From Phytopythium helicoides (Eukaryota; Oomycota; Peronosporomycetes; Pythiales; Pythiaceae), in NCBI GenBank assembly GCA_024867545.1, contig JANFNE010000008.1, positions 496,001 to 560,000 on the forward strand: a stretch of 64,000 nucleotides of DNA, in the 5' to 3' direction. The number at the start of each line of letters is the position of its first letter. Position 1 is the stretch's first letter. Under the pieces are notes generated by a model that saw only the letters and a program-made list of their open reading frames with translations, ran no database searches and was not told the DNA's origin. This document shows, piece by piece, positions 12,101 through 22,124 of the stretch. A program made the position numbers and the translations under genes.

Positions 12101-15100
12101 AAGGGCACTAGCGCGGCGGCTGCTGAGCGTGTTGCAACTCTTGAAATGCAGTTGCGAGACGCCCAGAGAGAGGTACAAGCTTCGTTGGTGGCTCGCAAGT
12201 CGCTTGCCGACACGGCTACCAAGTACAAGGCTGTTGCTGAAGCAAATGAAAAAAGTCTTGCTGAGTTGTCGGCTGCAAGTGAGCAGTGGAAGCAGTCTGA
12301 GCAAGCGAAGCTGCAGGGTGTCGAAAAACAACGCGATCAGATCCAGTCTGAGCTGCGGAAAGCTCGTGACGAGCTCAAGGAGCACATTCTCGAGGGAAAC
12401 AAGCTTCGCGAGGAGATTGACCGTGCCGAGCAGTCGCACAAGACTGCGCTTCAGCAGGCAGGTGGAGCAGAAAAAACTGATGGAGATTCAGGCACAAGGT
12501 GCTCAACAGCAGCTTGGCGTAGTCCGCGAGGAGCTGGAGAAGATGAAGGCCGAATATTCGCGCGTCCAGGACAACTACGAACGCGAATTGCAGCTCCATG
12601 CCGAGGAAGTATCCAAGGCGTCGGCGTCTCGCAAATTGGTGGAGGAAGAGCGAAAGCTTCGTGTTGAAAAGGAGCAGCAGGTTGTTGCACTCGAGGCCAA
12701 GGTTCAAACGCTTGAGAAAGAGGCACAGACACAGTTGGATGTGCTGCAAAAGCGTCTTGAAGACGCAGCCGAAGCCAAATCAGCAATTCTCGAGCAGAAC
12801 AAGCTTCTTCACTCGCAGTTGGAGCGGGCGGCAGCTCAGGTCCGTCGCACCCACGAGGAAATGCTAAAGAAGGCTGCTGATAAGCCTAGCGAAGATGCAA
12901 GAGCTGATTCGTCACCCGACGGTGCGGCGAGTGTTGCGCATGATAAGGAAGTTGACGACCTGCGTAGTGTCATTGCATTCCTTCGCCGCGAGAGCGAGAT
13001 CGCGTCGTCCAAGCTGGAATTAGCCCAGCAGGAGGCACAACGCCATCGCGCGCAAATCTTTAGCCTCGAGTCAACGATTGATCGTCTACGCGAGGAAATC
13101 AAAGCCTCTTAACGCTGCTGCTGCTGCTGGTTCGAGCACCACTACGACCCCATCAAGCGATGCCACAACTGCCGAAAAGCGCGTGGCTCAGCTCGAGCAG
13201 CTCAGTCTGCTGCGTGAAAGCAATGCGACTCTGCGTGACGAGAACCAGAAGAACCTCGCCCGGCTGCAGCAAGAAGAGGCCAAGCGAAAGGCCCTCGAGG
13301 AGACGCTGGCGCCGCTGCAAACGTCCGAGGCTGCACTCAATACTCTCGTGGATTCTCTGAAGCAGGAGATTGTGACACTCAACGAGGCCAACAAGCGCTG
13401 GAAGCAACGCGTCGAGCAGCTCGTAGAGAAGTACCAGCAAGTGGACCCTGCCGAGCACGATGCTGTTGTCGCTGAGCGCGATACTCTCAAGAAGGAGGTG
13501 ACTGATGTGACAACTAAGCTCTCGACGCTTGAGGCAGAGATCGAGACGCTGCGGTCTACGAGCACTAAGGCGCTTGAAGAGGAACGCACGAAGTCGGAGA
13601 ATTGGAGCACGCAGTATGAGCGTATTAAGGGATTCGCAAAGTCTTGGAAGACCAAGGCGGAGGCGCTGTCGAAGCAACTTGGCGAGAAGAACAAGGAGTC
13701 TGAAGCTCGCGTGAACGCACTGTCGGCTCAGGTAACTGCACTTACATCAGAGAAGAATGCACTCGAAACCAAGCTCGCGGCCAGCGAAGCATCGAAGCAA
13801 GACTCGGCCGCAGCAGCAAGTGGCGCGTCAGCTACTTGGGAGAAGGAGAAGCAAGAGCTACATGTGCGCCTGGATGCCGAGACGAAGCGTGCGACACAGC
13901 TGAAAGACTTCAACACGCGCCTCATGCAGGGCATCAAGACTCTCAAGAAGGAGAACAGTGAGCTGAAGGACCAGGTGCAGACCCAAGCAACGGTGACTGT
14001 GACGTCAGCAACTCCAGCTGTCGCGACAACGATAGCTACAACAGCCTCGCCTGCTCCATCGCCCCCTTCTGCGTCTTCCACGGTAGCTGAAGCCCCCAAG
14101 ACTGAGGCTCCAAAGCCGGCAACGGTTTCAGCAGCACCATCGACTGCAGCCTCTGCTCCTCCTGTGCCTGCAACGGCTTCTATCGCACCAAAGGTGCCAG
14201 TTGTCGTAGCCACACCAGTTCCACCTGCTGCAGCAGCAACTACAGCGTCAGTGGTCCAGGAGGCCGTGACGAAGAATACAGCCACAGCGGCATCGACCGC
14301 AGCAGCAGTAACGACTACAACCTCGTCCACAACTTCTTCAACCGGTGCGGTGACTGCTGCTACGCCTCCTGTAGCAGCACCTGCCCCTCCATCGACTTCA
14401 GTGACCCCTGCTTCTACTGCTGCAGTGACGTCAACTACGGTAACGGCTGTTGCTAAGTCATCCCCTCCGCTTCCACCAACTCCTGCTCCTGCGGCATCGG
14501 CGGCGCCGACGAACCCACCTGCAGCAGCACCAGCAGCAACCACCACAACAGCGCCAGCACCAGCGGCAGCGGCAGAGCCTTCGGCGGAAGAGAAGCTGCG
14601 AATGTTTGCACTCCAATCGATGCGGAGGATCCCTGCCGCTGGCGCTCGTGGAGGGGCTGGGACACCGACCAAGCCTATTGCTCTTGCTGCGCCGAGCAGC
14701 TCTCCACCTCGCCCCACACCTCCTCCTCTCCAACTGGAGGAAAAGGTGAGCAGTATTAGTGTGGAAACTGCACCTCCAATGAGTGCACTAACGGATTTCG
14801 TATCTCTCCAGGCGGCTGCTTCCTCATCTGTATCAACGACGACCACAACATCCACGACTACTACAACTACTACAACGAGCCCGTTCCTACCACCAACTGG
14901 CGGGTTCGCTGGCTTTGCGTCGGGTGGCGCGGGTGGTCTTGTATTTGGCAAGCCGGGCATCACGCTACCTGTTCCGACAGCTACCTCACCTGCTGCAGAA
15001 ACGCCAAGCACCGTCCCCGTTGAGACAGAGGCGAAGCGCCGATCCCTTCGACTCGCTCGTTTTGCAGCTGCAGCATCTGCAAGTGGAAGCTCGCCAGGTG

Positions 15101-15237
15101 GATTGAAGAGACCACTTGGTGAGTCAGACGATGACTCGGCGCCAGCAAAAGTGGCGCGCACGGGCGATAACGCAGATAGCGAGGCCGCCGAAGGCACTGG
15201 CGAGGCATCAGCAGAGCAGGACGCATCGACAGAGTAG
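9189..15237 (+). CDS. nuclear-pore coiled-coil protein, TPR/Mlp1-like (three introns, several single-base frameshifts)
   Basis: The locus encodes roughly 1,900 residues of almost continuous coiled coil (9189 to about 14000). A Thr/Ala/Pro-rich tail follows, with GGFAGFASGGAGG and VFGKPG near the end. This architecture, with the TSDRDQLSFRAQALKGL segment near the N-terminus, fits nucleoprotein TPR/Mlp1, the nuclear-basket filament protein for mRNA export. Start MAEGEQ at 9189. Three introns restore the frame: 9247-9310, 9416-9486 and 9658-9728 (64-71 nt, GT...AG). Downstream the coiled-coil frame jumps at about 11700, 11865, 11920, 12048, 12460 and 13100, mostly one-base changes in runs of C, G or A with sequence intact on both sides. 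I read these as likely sequence errors. Another filament protein (golgin or kinesin-like tail) is possible. Confidence 0.7.
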
Positions 15238-15365
15238 GTTTCACATAGCCAGCCAATTGGCAGCACTGGGTGGCTGTCCATTCCAATTACATGTCTCGAT
15301 TGCTAGCAATCGCAGCCCCTCCCTTATACTTTGACAACATGCAAAACGAGGCTGGACCCTTCAGT

Positions 15366-16364
15366 TTACTCGCGGCGCTGGTTGGTGACCACAGCGGCGA
15401 CGAGCAACTCGATTGTCTTGTGGGTCTGCGCCATGGCGTCCAGCAGACGCTGAGAGCGCTCGCGGTCGGATTCGCGCTGCTCCTCCCACCGTCGGCGGTC
15501 CTCTTCCCTCCGTGCACGTTCCTCCTCATCTCTACGTCGGCGGTCCGCGGCGTCCTGCTCGCGCTGTTGCTGCATAGCGAGCATCGACACGCGCATCATG
15601 ACGAGCAGCTCGTCCCACTTGGATGCGTTGGCATGGCACGTCGAGCACGCCGAGTTCGCAGCAGCAGCGTGCAGTGAGGGAGTCGTGGCGGTGGCGGGAA
15701 GCGCCTGCCGCTGCTGTTGTGAAGGCTGCTGCTCTGGTACTGGGGGAGGGCGCACGGGGGCCATCGGGATCTGCTGCACCTGCGCATGCTGCTCCAGTTG
15801 CTGTTGCGGCCGCAGAGACTGTGGCTGCTGCAGCGTCGTCGGCTGCTGCATCGTCAGTGGATGGTCGTCTTCGTCGTCGTCAAGCTGCTCGGTGGCATCG
15901 TGCTCGCTGCCGAGGGGGTCAATGAGGTCGACGGGAGGGACCCGCTCCGTCGTCTCCGAACTGCGAGCGCTTGTTGATGGCCGAGTGGATGGCGCGCGCG
16001 AGCTTGGCCTCCCTCGAGACCCGCGGGGCTGGTCGTCGGCGCGGCTGCTCTGGTTGAGCCGCGCGAACTTGCGGCGCAGCGTGTCGGCCGTGCGGTTGAG
16101 CGTGGGGAAGCGCACCGCGTGCATGCGCGCGATGGCCTCCCACTCGTCCTTGGACACGGGCAGCTGCGCCTGCAGCAGCGCCAGCAGCGCCGCCGTCTCC
16201 TGCCCCGAGAAGCCCGCGCCGCGGCTCGCGTAGCGCCGCGCAGGCTTCTTGGCCGCCGGCTCCACGCTCATCGGCTCCGCCTCCAGGTCCGACAGCGTCG
16301 GCGGCGCCGCGGCGGCGGCCGGGGGCCCCCGCTTGCGCGCTCCTGGCGCCTCGCTGCTCAGCAT
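15366..16364 (-). CDS. Myb/SANT-like (DUF6818-type) protein with Gln-rich and coiled-coil tail
   Basis: The product is 332 aa. Residues about 50-105 (FSGQETAALLALLQAQLPVS... then KDEWEAIARMH and RTADTLRRKFARLN) match the Myb/SANT-like three-helix domain common in oomycetes, with spaced aromatic and basic residues. A Ser/Arg linker, a long Gln/Pro-rich region (about 165-220) and a strongly charged coiled coil (about 265-310, repeated RRRDEEERARREEDRRRWEE-like heptads) follow. It is probably a DNA-binding or chromatin-associated factor. It is convergent with the nuclear-pore gene (128 nt gap) and divergent from the next gene (about 170 nt), so a shared promoter is likely. Confidence 0.7.
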   Translation of the reverse strand: MLSSEAPGARKRGPPAAAAAPPTLSDLEAEPMSVEPAAKKPARRYASRGAGFSGQETAALLALLQAQLPVSKDEWEAIARMHAVRFPTLNRTADTLRRKFARLNQSSRADDQPRGSRGRPSSRAPSTRPSTSARSSETTERVPPVDLIDPLGSEHDATEQLDDDEDDHPLTMQQPTTLQQPQSLRPQQQLEQHAQVQQIPMAPVRPPPVPEQQPSQQQRQALPATATTPSLHAAAANSACSTCHANASKWDELLVMMRVSMLAMQQQREQDAADRRRRDEEERARREEDRRRWEEQRESDRERSQRLLDAMAQTHKTIELLVAAVVTNQRRE

Positions 16365-16533
16365 GTCGACCCGCTTCTTTTTGCTTGCTGCAAGTGCGCG
16401 GCGGAGGACCCAGACTCAGACGCGTTGGCTAGCGGCACCGAAACATGAGGATTTGCTGAGGAATTGTGGAGATAGGCACTATACGCGCCACCGCTCGGAG
16501 CGCCGCAGCTTCAAAAGCGAGAAAGTCGCGCAC

Positions 16534-18083
16534 ATGGAGCAAGGGGACCAGCAGCCGAGCGCCGAGCAGCGGCCCGCGCAGCTCGTGGCCGAGGCGCCGC
16601 GCATGGCCGCGGGCGCGTTCGCGTCCTGGAGCGCATTCCTCGCCTACTTCGCCGTCTACCAGCGCGAAACCTTCCAGATCTACATGTGCAAGTCGTCGAC
16701 CTCGGCGTCCACGCGCAACCACCGCGTGCTGAGCGACCGCCAGTCGTCGGTGAGCGAAGATGGCGCACCGCGGCGGCCTGAGCGCGTGCTGCCGCTGGTC
16801 CCTGACGCTGTAGGGGTCTATGCAAAGACGTTTATTTGCACGCATGGCAACAAGCCGCGTCCACGAGGCAAGGGGCTGCGACCTCATCGCCAGTACAGAT
16901 CCACGTTATGCCCCGCCAAGGTGCGGGATGGAAACGTTGGGTTGCAGTGGGTAAAGAGCTGATGGATGTGCTGCAGGTGAACCTGGTGGCCAAGAAGCTG
17001 CCGGGGCGAGACGCCAGGGACCCGACAGCGTGGAATGTGGTCGTCACCCGGCACAACTTGATACACAATCATCCGCTGGACGCCGAGACGTACAAAAAGT
17101 ACCCGCAAGGGCGCCGTGTAGAAGACCCACACGTGCTTGAGACGGTGGATGCACTTCATCGTGCGGGCGTGAAGCAGCGGCAGATCCGAGAGTACCTGGC
17201 AGAACGCACGCCTCACAAAAATGTCACGAGGAGCGACGTTCACAACTTGCTTATTCGGATGAAGCAGAAGCGTCCACGCCAAGCTGGCAGCGAGAATAGC
17301 TCTTCAGATGAGCGCCCTAATCCTCCTAACTTTACTAGTGCGACGGCGCAGGCAACGACACATGTTGAGTTGCCAACCGCAAGCCTCGACCCAATTCCTC
17401 AAATTCCCAATTCTCCAGCCCAGCTATTTGTGCCACGGCATGAACCAACAGCGACGGCAAACCATGCAGGGCAGCAGTTTCCTCCATATTTTACTCATTC
17501 CACATCACCCAACACTGCAGGAAGCGAAGAATCAACACAACCAGCGCCAGCAAATACGACCGATCGAGCAAATCTGCAGCATGCATTGGCGCCTCAGACA
17601 CCAGTCGTAGAGGACCAGAGTGGCAGCTTTCGGCTTCGAGTTGGCCGATCAGAGCAACAACGTGTCGTGTCATACCAGCAACACGAGTTATCAAGAGAGC
17701 AGGAAGTGTCGCAAGGTGCTGGAGTAGCAGCAGCTCCTTCGTCGCTCGCCAATCATGAATACGCAGCTAGTTTGCCGCATTCTCTGTCAGCAATGGCAGC
17801 TGAGGTCGGAGAGCGCAGCGGCAGCTTCAGGCTTCGAGTAAACCGTCTTGAGCGCCAGAACATTGACCTTTACCAGCTCAACGCGAGATTGAAGGCCGAG
17901 AGCATGTCACAACGTGCCGAGCTGGACGAAGCCAAGGCGCTTATCCGTCATCTTCGATCACAAGTGGCAGCTTTGCAGGCTCAGCTTGGTGGAAGCGTGT
18001 ACGATAGGGACCAGGCGCGTGAAGGCACTGCCTCAGTTGCGAGCGACGACCAGCGCGCGAGTATTTCGGAAGACCTTCGATGA
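16534..18083 (+). CDS. FAR1/FLYWCH-like zinc-binding DNA-binding protein (two introns)
   Basis: Proposed exons are 16534-16749, 16828-16920 and 16977-18083, giving about 471 aa. The second intron (16921-16976, 56 nt) joins CPAK to VNLVAKK in phase. The first (GTGAGC donor at 16750) most simply ends at 16827, but an acceptor at 16813 with a one-base error cannot be excluded. The spliced N-terminal half has F-x-S-W-x-x-F...YQRETFQIY, then ICTHG, a basic RPHRQYRS stretch, CPAKV and W-N-V-V-V-T-R-H-N-L-I-H-N-H-P. This Cys/Cys/His/His order is that of FAR1/MULE-related DNA-binding domains. A helix-turn-helix-like segment (RQIREYLAE) and two GSFRLRV motifs lie before a C-terminal coiled coil. It is probably a transposase-derived transcription factor. 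Confidence 0.65.
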
Positions 18084-19117
18084 TTCGGAAGATATGTCAT
18101 GGCTCAAGCAGAGCCAAGTAGTGCTCGTTGTTGTAACTGTAGTTCGTTGTGAGAGTAGCAGCTAGCTGACACTGCCACCTATGGCATCGCTGAATGCATG
18201 AACAATGATTGCTGCGGAAGAAACTGCATCGTTGCAGCGTTCTCTTGCGATCCAAATGCGCCGAAGCAGGGCGATATTGAGATCATTTCTTTCTTGCGTC
18301 AATTCAGACTGCTGCTGTGTCGCCTCCAGACGGCGACCGAGAGCCATATATCATAGGCTTTTGGCCTTTACGGAGCCGAACAGAGCAACCAGCCGCCATT
18401 GTGAGATCGCATCGGCACCCGCACCTTGCTAACGAAAGTCGCACAAACGGTTGGCGATCGGACGACTGTGGCTGTGGCGTCTTGGTATCCCCGCTGGGGA
18501 GAAATCATTTGCCCAAGTCGATGACTTCCAAGCGGGAATATCTTTGGCTGGAAGCGGCTTTGCGGTGTCGAGTGAGCTTGATGGGATTGCTGCGGCACCG
18601 CCAGACTCTTTCTTGGAAGCGCATGACCTGCCAACTGTCACTGTCCACCCTGTAGACCAGCGAGTGGTCCAAGTCCGTCGTGGTGTTTCAACTTGAGGCC
18701 CTCAACAAGCTGCGTTGGCCTTTGGCCGCAACATCCTTTACATCGCGCACCGCTCAACCGAACAACGTCTGAGATACAGCCGTAGCACGGAATACGATAC
18801 CGAGTTGTGCATCGGATGGTAAGCTCTAGAGGCCAAAGTGAGGGGGTCCTTTACGTGAGCCCAACCGATCTTCCACCTGGTGCCATGGATTGAAGACCCA
18901 TGTCCGACCTATTTACGTCTCTCAATCTCTATAATGATGATAGATAGGCCTCTTTTGGTCGACCACAGCAGTCCGCTACGACACGGTGACGCTAGCAAAA
19001 GCTGTGACTTGCGCGAGGCTCACCTGACTAATTTGTCAGCTTGACAGGCAATTGACGCACCAACTCGGTCATGAGTGGTTAGTCGGGCTCGATCCGCGCT
19101 CGGAGTCGCTTCGACCT
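18084..19117. other. about 1 kb without a recognised gene
   Basis: A 61-codon minus-strand frame (18162-18347) contains a coil-like stretch (LEATQQQSELTQERNDLNIA) that might be a gene remnant. Otherwise nothing is recognisable. The right end is promoter for the first glycine-rich gene. Confidence 0.4.
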
Positions 19118-19133
19118 GCTCATTCTCCAATTT
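19118..19133 (+). promoter_or_regulatory. oomycete initiator, exact consensus
   Basis: GCTCATTCTCCAATTT matches the oomycete core-promoter consensus GCTCATTYYNCAWTTT at every position. It sits 31 nt upstream of the ATG at 19164, where a transcription start is expected. The surrounding sequence is conserved with the paralogue at 21026. Confidence 0.85.
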
Positions 19134-19163
19134 CCTGAGTGCCCAACAAGCTCCATCCACATC

Positions 19164-19861
19164 ATGAAGGTCTTCGCCATCCTCGCGGCCATTGCGGCCG
19201 TTATTGCCTATGCCCACGGAGGCCCAGCGCTCGCTTCGCTCGGAGGCATCGACCTCGACGGACTCCACGGTGTCTACAACCACGGACGTCTACGTCTACA
19301 GGCACCACGACGGCTGCGAGCGGCGCGGCCCCGACGGAGGGCTCGGGCTTCTCGGGTGACTTCTCCGACCTCAGCACGGGCTCGTTCAACCCTGGTACGG
19401 TCTCGGGTGGCTCCGGATTTGGCGGCGGCAACTTTGGTGGCGGCTCGGGCATGGGTGGCGGCTTTGGCGGTGGCTTCGGCGGCGGTTTCGGTGGCTCAGT
19501 CGGCGGTGAAGGCGAATTTGGTGGCTCTGGGATGGGAGGCGGCAACGGCGGTGGCTTCGGTGGATCAGTCGGTGGCGACTTTGGCGGCTCCGGCATGGGT
19601 GGCGGTATGGGTGGTGGTCGCGGTGGTGGCTTTGGCGGCTCGGTCGGCGGTGACTTTGGTGGTTCGTTTGCCGGCGGCGACTTCGGTGGTTCGTTTGCCG
19701 GCGGCGACTTCGGTGGCTCGTTCGCCGGCGGCAACACTGCTGGTGGCAACACGGCGACCACGGCCAGCTCGGGTGCCTCTACGACGAGCTCGACGACTAC
19801 CTCGTCGACGACGACGGCCAGCTCCACGTCAACCGCTACTACCAGCTCGACCTCCGCCTAA
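19164..19861 (+). pseudogene. glycine-rich secreted protein, copy 1 (two frame breaks)
   Basis: This is a paralogue of the gene at 21091. The ATG at 19164 starts a signal peptide (MKVFAILAAIAAVIA), but comparison with copy 2 shows one extra base at about 19209. The segment equivalent to RSEASTSTDS therefore lies in the next frame, and a second shift at about 19280 puts the Gly-rich body in the third frame. That body (to 19861) has repeated GGDFGGSFAG and GGSGMGGG blocks and a Ser/Thr-rich end. The gene is either a recent pseudogene or carries two sequence errors. The intact body, promoter and stop favour the latter or very recent loss. Such proteins are likely wall-associated. Confidence 0.6.
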
Positions 19862-21025
19862 ATCGAACAGGCTCGGTGAATTCTTCAAGCTACAATCTGC
19901 CGCGATAGAAATGGCGGTGGAGGACAGCGAGGAGGTGGTGGCGTCTTCTTGTCTGGGTGTGCAGTTTGTTTGTTTTTGTAGCAATGTCGGGTCGGCGTTC
20001 GCCTTCACGGGCACAATATGACTCCCACAGTGTAGTGGTTTCTTTTATCTCTGTTCAAAAGTAATGTAGCATGTTCCGCTTTGTGTGTTCTCTGTGGCGA
20101 ATGTGAAGGAAAGTCGTGCAGCTCGTTCGCTGTGTTCACATCACTTTTGACCATCACATGCACTTCGAGATTAACACTTTAGTTAATTGTCACCGTGCAC
20201 TTCGTTGCCGTCCGCTTTGCACTGCGCTTGGTGCTGTCGGATTGTTTTCGATTCAATGCACTAGATCGACAATAAAAAAGCAGTGAACGTTGGTTTTGGA
20301 GAAGTGTCCACTTCCGTCGCAAACTTCTGTTTCTCCCAAAGGAGGCAGGATAAAAAAGTTTTCCGATAAATGCACAAACGGCCAACAGCCTGCATCGGGG
20401 ATTGCTCATGCATTCCTTCACGAGCACAATTGGGAATCCCGAATCGCCAATGGCTCGACCAAAGATATCTGAGCTGGGCGTCAACTCTTTCCAGCGCTTC
20501 AACGATGGCTGTGGGGCACTCGTGCTGCCTTTACACTCCCCCCCGCTCGACCGAACGACTCGGTCACCGCGAGCCTTGCATTCGACGGCGCCACAAATGA
20601 CTCTCTCAGTCAGTCGGGTTCCTGACCGATCGTCCACCTGGTTTCCTGGTTTGGTCTCTCTCCATCCGTTTGAGATCGTCCTATTCGGAGTCACTAGGTT
20701 GTAATTATTGCGTAAAGATCCAAGCGAGACATATGCAGGCGACCACAATGGGCGGATACGGTGCCTCCAGCGCATGACTCAGCACTGCGTTCGATGTGCA
20801 CTGTGACCATCAAGAGCTCGTTGTGCTTCGGTCCCCCACTTGAACAACCAGCTGGTTCCTCCGAAAGCGATGAGAGATCCTCATGGCGTCCTCCCTGTGG
20901 CCAATCGCCATCGCTCCTGGGTGCAGCGAAGTGTCGGCTGGTCAAAGCGTGCGACAACGGAGGCGACCATGGCGGTTGCAAGGGAGCTGGTCGGCGATCT
21001 GAGCAGCTTCAGGCCGCTTCGAACT
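19862..21025. other. intergenic between glycine-rich paralogues
   Basis: About 1.2 kb follows copy 1. A minus-strand frame (20179-20775) is open for 198 codons but has no recognisable features. The last part upstream of 21026 resembles the promoter of copy 1. Confidence 0.45.
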
Positions 21026-21041
21026 GTTCATTCTCCAATTT
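21026..21041 (+). promoter_or_regulatory. oomycete initiator of copy 2
   Basis: GTTCATTCTCCAATTT differs from the exact consensus by one base and lies 50 nt before the ATG at 21091. The flanks (CTTCGA before it, TTTCCTG and CAAACAAGCTC after it) are shared with the paralogue, so the promoter was duplicated with the gene. Confidence 0.8.
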
Positions 21042-21090
21042 CCTGGGCATCAAACAAGCTCCTCATCCACTTCAAGCGCACAAGCTCACT

Positions 21091-21738
21091 ATGAAGGCCT
21101 TCGCCATCCTCGCGGCTCTTGCTGCTGTCGTTGCCATGCCCGCCGATGCCCAGCGTCTGCTCCGTTCGGAGGCTTCGACCTCGACCGACAGCACTGTCGG
21201 CACGACGACGGAGAGCAGCGGCAAGGCTCCTGCGGAAGGCTCGGGCTACCCGGCTGACTTCTCCGACCTCGACACTGGCTCATTCAACCCTGGCACTGTC
21301 AAGGAGGGTTCGTTCACCGGTGGTGACTTTGGTGGGTCAGGCTTCGGTGGTGGCCACGGCGGCCGTGGCGGTGGTTTCGGTGGCTCGGTCGGTGGGTCGT
21401 GGGCCGGCGGTGACTTTGGTGGCTCTGGATTCGGCGGCGGTCACGGTGGTCACGGTGGTCACGGCTTCGGTGGGTCGGTCGGCGGTTCTTGGGGTGCTGG
21501 CTCGTGGGCTGGAGGTGACTTCGGCGGCTCTGGATTCGGTGGTGGCCACGGTGGCCACGGTGGTGGCTTCGGTGGCTCGGTCGGCGGCGACTTTGGCGGT
21601 TCGTTCGCGGGTGGTGACTTCGGTGGTTCGTTCGCTGGTGGTGACTTCAGTGGCTCGGCTCCGGCTAGCTCCAAGTCGACGGCTTCCACTACCTCGACCA
21701 CTTCTACGACGTCCTCGACCACGACTACCTCGGCTTAA
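21091..21738 (+). CDS. glycine-rich secreted protein, copy 2 (intact)
   Basis: The product is 215 aa. Signal peptide residues 1-20 (MKAFAILAALAAVVAMPADA) are followed at once by QRLLRSE, an RxLR-like tetrapeptide at 22-25. A Ser/Thr stretch comes next, then PADFSDLDTGSFNPGTV, and a body of GGDFGGSGFGGG(H)GG(H)GG repeats with periodic Phe and His. It ends in a Ser/Thr-rich tail. The start was chosen because it begins the signal peptide and lies 50 nt after the initiator; the frame is open further upstream. The composition suggests a cell-wall or extracellular-matrix protein. The RxLR-like motif lies earlier than usual and has no following EER, so an effector role is not established. Confidence 0.75.
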   Translation: MKAFAILAALAAVVAMPADAQRLLRSEASTSTDSTVGTTTESSGKAPAEGSGYPADFSDLDTGSFNPGTVKEGSFTGGDFGGSGFGGGHGGRGGGFGGSVGGSWAGGDFGGSGFGGGHGGHGGHGFGGSVGGSWGAGSWAGGDFGGSGFGGGHGGHGGGFGGSVGGDFGGSFAGGDFGGSFAGGDFSGSAPASSKSTASTTSTTSTTSSTTTTSA

Positions 21739-22124
21739 ACTGGTTAACTGCCTCCCTCTCTGGTAGAAATGGCGGTGGGTGGCACTTGTCTTCGTTGTTT
21801 GGGCGATATCATCGCACCAACGTTATGTCTGTTCCAGTATTCGTTCAAGAACCGTAGCATTTTGAGTTTGCATGCCGTCAATAAAGACCTTGCCCATACC
21901 ATTGCAACCATCTCGTCATTGTTCTGCTTGTTCACACACAGAGGAAACAAGAGATATGTATGCGGGTCTCATCATGTACAGAGGCCATGTAAGGTTTCTG
22001 ATGTTTTCCGCGCAATCTTGACTGCCAGCGAGCTCGTCGATACTAACTCTGGATAATTCTCCTCTGTACTCTGTAGTGGCTCTATATCTCTTACAGCAAC
22101 GACTCTATTGGATGCGATGAGGCC
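21739..22124. other. no gene recognised
   Basis: About 390 nt between the glycine-rich gene and the decayed transposon-like gene, AT-richer than its neighbours. I see no feature in it. Confidence 0.5.

Noticed and set aside
13728..15281. 517-codon minus-strand frame, Val/Ala/Gly-rich
   Set aside because: Antisense of the Thr/Ala/Pro-rich tail of the nuclear-pore protein, with no independent features.
18162..18347. 61-codon coil-like frame
   Set aside because: Too short and isolated to call; possibly a remnant of a coiled-coil gene.
19272..19301. 30-nt intron that would repair the first glycine-rich gene
   Set aside because: Far shorter than the 56-78 nt introns here, and the paralogue aligns through the site with simple one-base shifts.
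19201..19827. Pro-rich 208-codon minus-strand frame
   Set aside because: Complement of the Gly repeats of the secreted protein.
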